From positions 1 through 24,567 of the forward strand of contig JBBINX010000025.1 of NCBI GenBank assembly GCA_037443685.1: 24,567 bases of DNA, read 5' to 3'. Below, piece after piece: positions 23,821 through 24,567 of this stretch; the stretch's first letter is position 1; each line of letters begins with the position of its first letter. The DNA comes from JAHJRJ01 sp037443685 (lineage in GTDB: Bacteria > Bacteroidota > Ignavibacteria > UBA10030 > BY39). The position numbers and the translations under genes were made by a program. The notes below the pieces were generated by a model, which did not search any database, had not been told where the DNA came from, and was given only the letters and a program-made list of their open reading frames with translations.

Positions 23821-24367
23821 TCCTCCGCACATAGGGCATCTCATTACAACTGAATCCGTTCGTGAACAATTTGATTTAGATAAATTGATTTTCATTCCCG
23901 CTTTTTCTCCACCTCACAAATTCGATACTCAAATTGCTCTTCCGCATCAGAGATACGAAATGATCAACCTGGCAATCAAAAATAACAGATATTTTTCAGT
24001 ATCCGATTTAGAATTAAAACGTGAGGGCAAATCGTACACAATCGATACTATCAATTCATTATTACAATCGTATCAAAATTCAAAATTGTATCTAATAATT
24101 GGAATGGATAACCTTATCGATTTCCCCAATTGGAAATCGCCGCTCGAAATCGTTAATAAAGTAGAGTTAATTGTGATGAATAGACCTGGTTATAATCTAG
24201 AATTGCGTAATGAATATATACGCTACGCAAATGTTGTGAGAGTGCCGAATATTGATGTTTCGTCTACGGATATACGCAGGCGTGTGAAAATGGGTAGGTC
24301 GATTAAATATCTCGTTCCTGCTGAGGTTGAACAACATATTATTAAAAAAGGATTGTATAGAAGTTAA
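23789..24367 (+). CDS. nadD: Nicotinate-nucleotide adenylyltransferase (NadD)
   Basis: NadD joins nicotinate mononucleotide and ATP to form deamido-NAD, a late step of NAD synthesis in the cytoplasm. The 192-residue protein starts MRLGIFGGTFNPPHIGH, the nucleotidyltransferase GxFxPxHxGH motif. It continues with FIPAFSPPHK (about 37-46, a substrate-binding stretch), LYLIIGMDNLIDFPNWK and the C-terminal SSTDIRRRVKMGRSIKYLVP, the ISSTxIR motif. Length is normal. It starts 32 bases inside the end of the preceding gene, with a good SD. The response regulator gene follows two bases after its stop. Confidence 0.95.
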   Translation: MRLGIFGGTFNPPHIGHLITTESVREQFDLDKLIFIPAFSPPHKFDTQIALPHQRYEMINLAIKNNRYFSVSDLELKREGKSYTIDTINSLLQSYQNSKLYLIIGMDNLIDFPNWKSPLEIVNKVELIVMNRPGYNLELRNEYIRYANVVRVPNIDVSSTDIRRRVKMGRSIKYLVPAEVEQHIIKKGLYRS

Positions 24368-24369
24368 TT

Positions 24370-24567
24370 ATGGAATCTGGAAAAGGTGAATATATTTTAA
24401 TCGTCGAGGACAATCTAGAAGTATCATCACTACTTACTGAAATTCTTACGACATTTAATTACAATATCATTGTTGCAGGCGATGGCGAATCAGCATTAAA
24501 TTTATATCTTGCAAACAAACCCCAATTTGCTCTTGTTCTCAGCGATTTGGGTTTACCAAAATTAGGC
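24370..24567 (+). CDS. Response regulator receiver domain, N-terminal part (runs off the window)
   Basis: The first 66 residues form a CheY-like receiver half. The beta-1 strand ends in YILIVEDN with the acidic pair Glu13/Asp14, and VLSDLGLPK carries the phospho-acceptor Asp59. The rest, including the switch Thr/Ser, the Lys and any output domain, lies beyond 24567. It could therefore be a stand-alone receiver, a transcription factor or part of a hybrid kinase. Start is ATG at 24370, two bases after the nadD stop and without a clear SD, so it probably belongs to the same transcript. Confidence 0.88.
   Translation, partial: MESGKGEYILIVEDNLEVSSLLTEILTTFNYNIIVAGDGESALNLYLANKPQFALVLSDLGLPKLG

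Noticed and set aside
1..24567. CRISPR array, tRNA or rRNA genes, insertion sequence or defence island
   Set aside because: I saw no regular repeat-spacer pattern, no tRNA-like cloverleaf, no transposase or integrase and no recognised defence gene. The genes are housekeeping or envelope functions.

Overview
The window is AT-rich chromosomal DNA with densely packed housekeeping and envelope genes. It most likely comes from a member of the Bacteroidota/Chlorobiota/Ignavibacteriota (FCB) assemblage. The evidence is a subtilase with the pro-region style common in that group, a small secreted protein resembling the DUF5683 type, mixed use of Shine-Dalgarno and SD-less starts, and several TTG starts. 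A 64-base run of N at 14758-14821 marks it as a draft or metagenome assembly. Taxonomy is inferred from protein style only.

Layout: (1) 1-1544: the tail of an unknown gene, a 311-base spacer with small inverted repeats, and an EamA-type transporter. (2) 1545-3749, minus strand: a secreted S8 serine peptidase ending in two copies of a GWNL...GYWVK module. (3) 3855-8415: a tightly packed operon with a HAD phosphatase, a GT-C type membrane glycosyltransferase, a Gfo/Idh/MocA dehydrogenase and a CCA-adding type nucleotidyltransferase with an HD domain. (4) 8496-14346: a complete MacAB-TolC-like tripartite system, ordered TolC-like channel, HlyD-like adaptor, ABC ATPase and two different MacB/FtsX-type permeases. 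(5) 14455-17993: cmk (broken by the assembly gap), ispH and rpsA, closed by a clear intrinsic terminator. (6) 18067-24567: mtaB, a small secreted protein, truA, an M48 metalloprotease, a CNNM/CorC-type protein, a degenerate DUF2064-like protein, nadD and the start of a response regulator, all on the plus strand with short gaps or overlaps.

How the genes work together: region 3 joins sugar/envelope chemistry to tRNA end maturation. Region 4 should form one envelope-spanning export machine driven by a cytoplasmic ATPase with a probably heterodimeric permease. Region 5 couples nucleotide and isoprenoid supply to ribosomal protein S1, whose leader can fold in ways that hide or expose its strong SD. 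Region 6 mixes tRNA modification (mtaB, truA), envelope quality control (M48), NAD synthesis (nadD) and signalling.

I found no CRISPR array, tRNA or rRNA gene, insertion sequence, prophage or obvious defence system. The observations most worth following are the two-permease export system, the degenerate DUF2064-like gene next to nadD, the rpsA leader, and two genes whose predicted promoters imply nearly leaderless transcripts.
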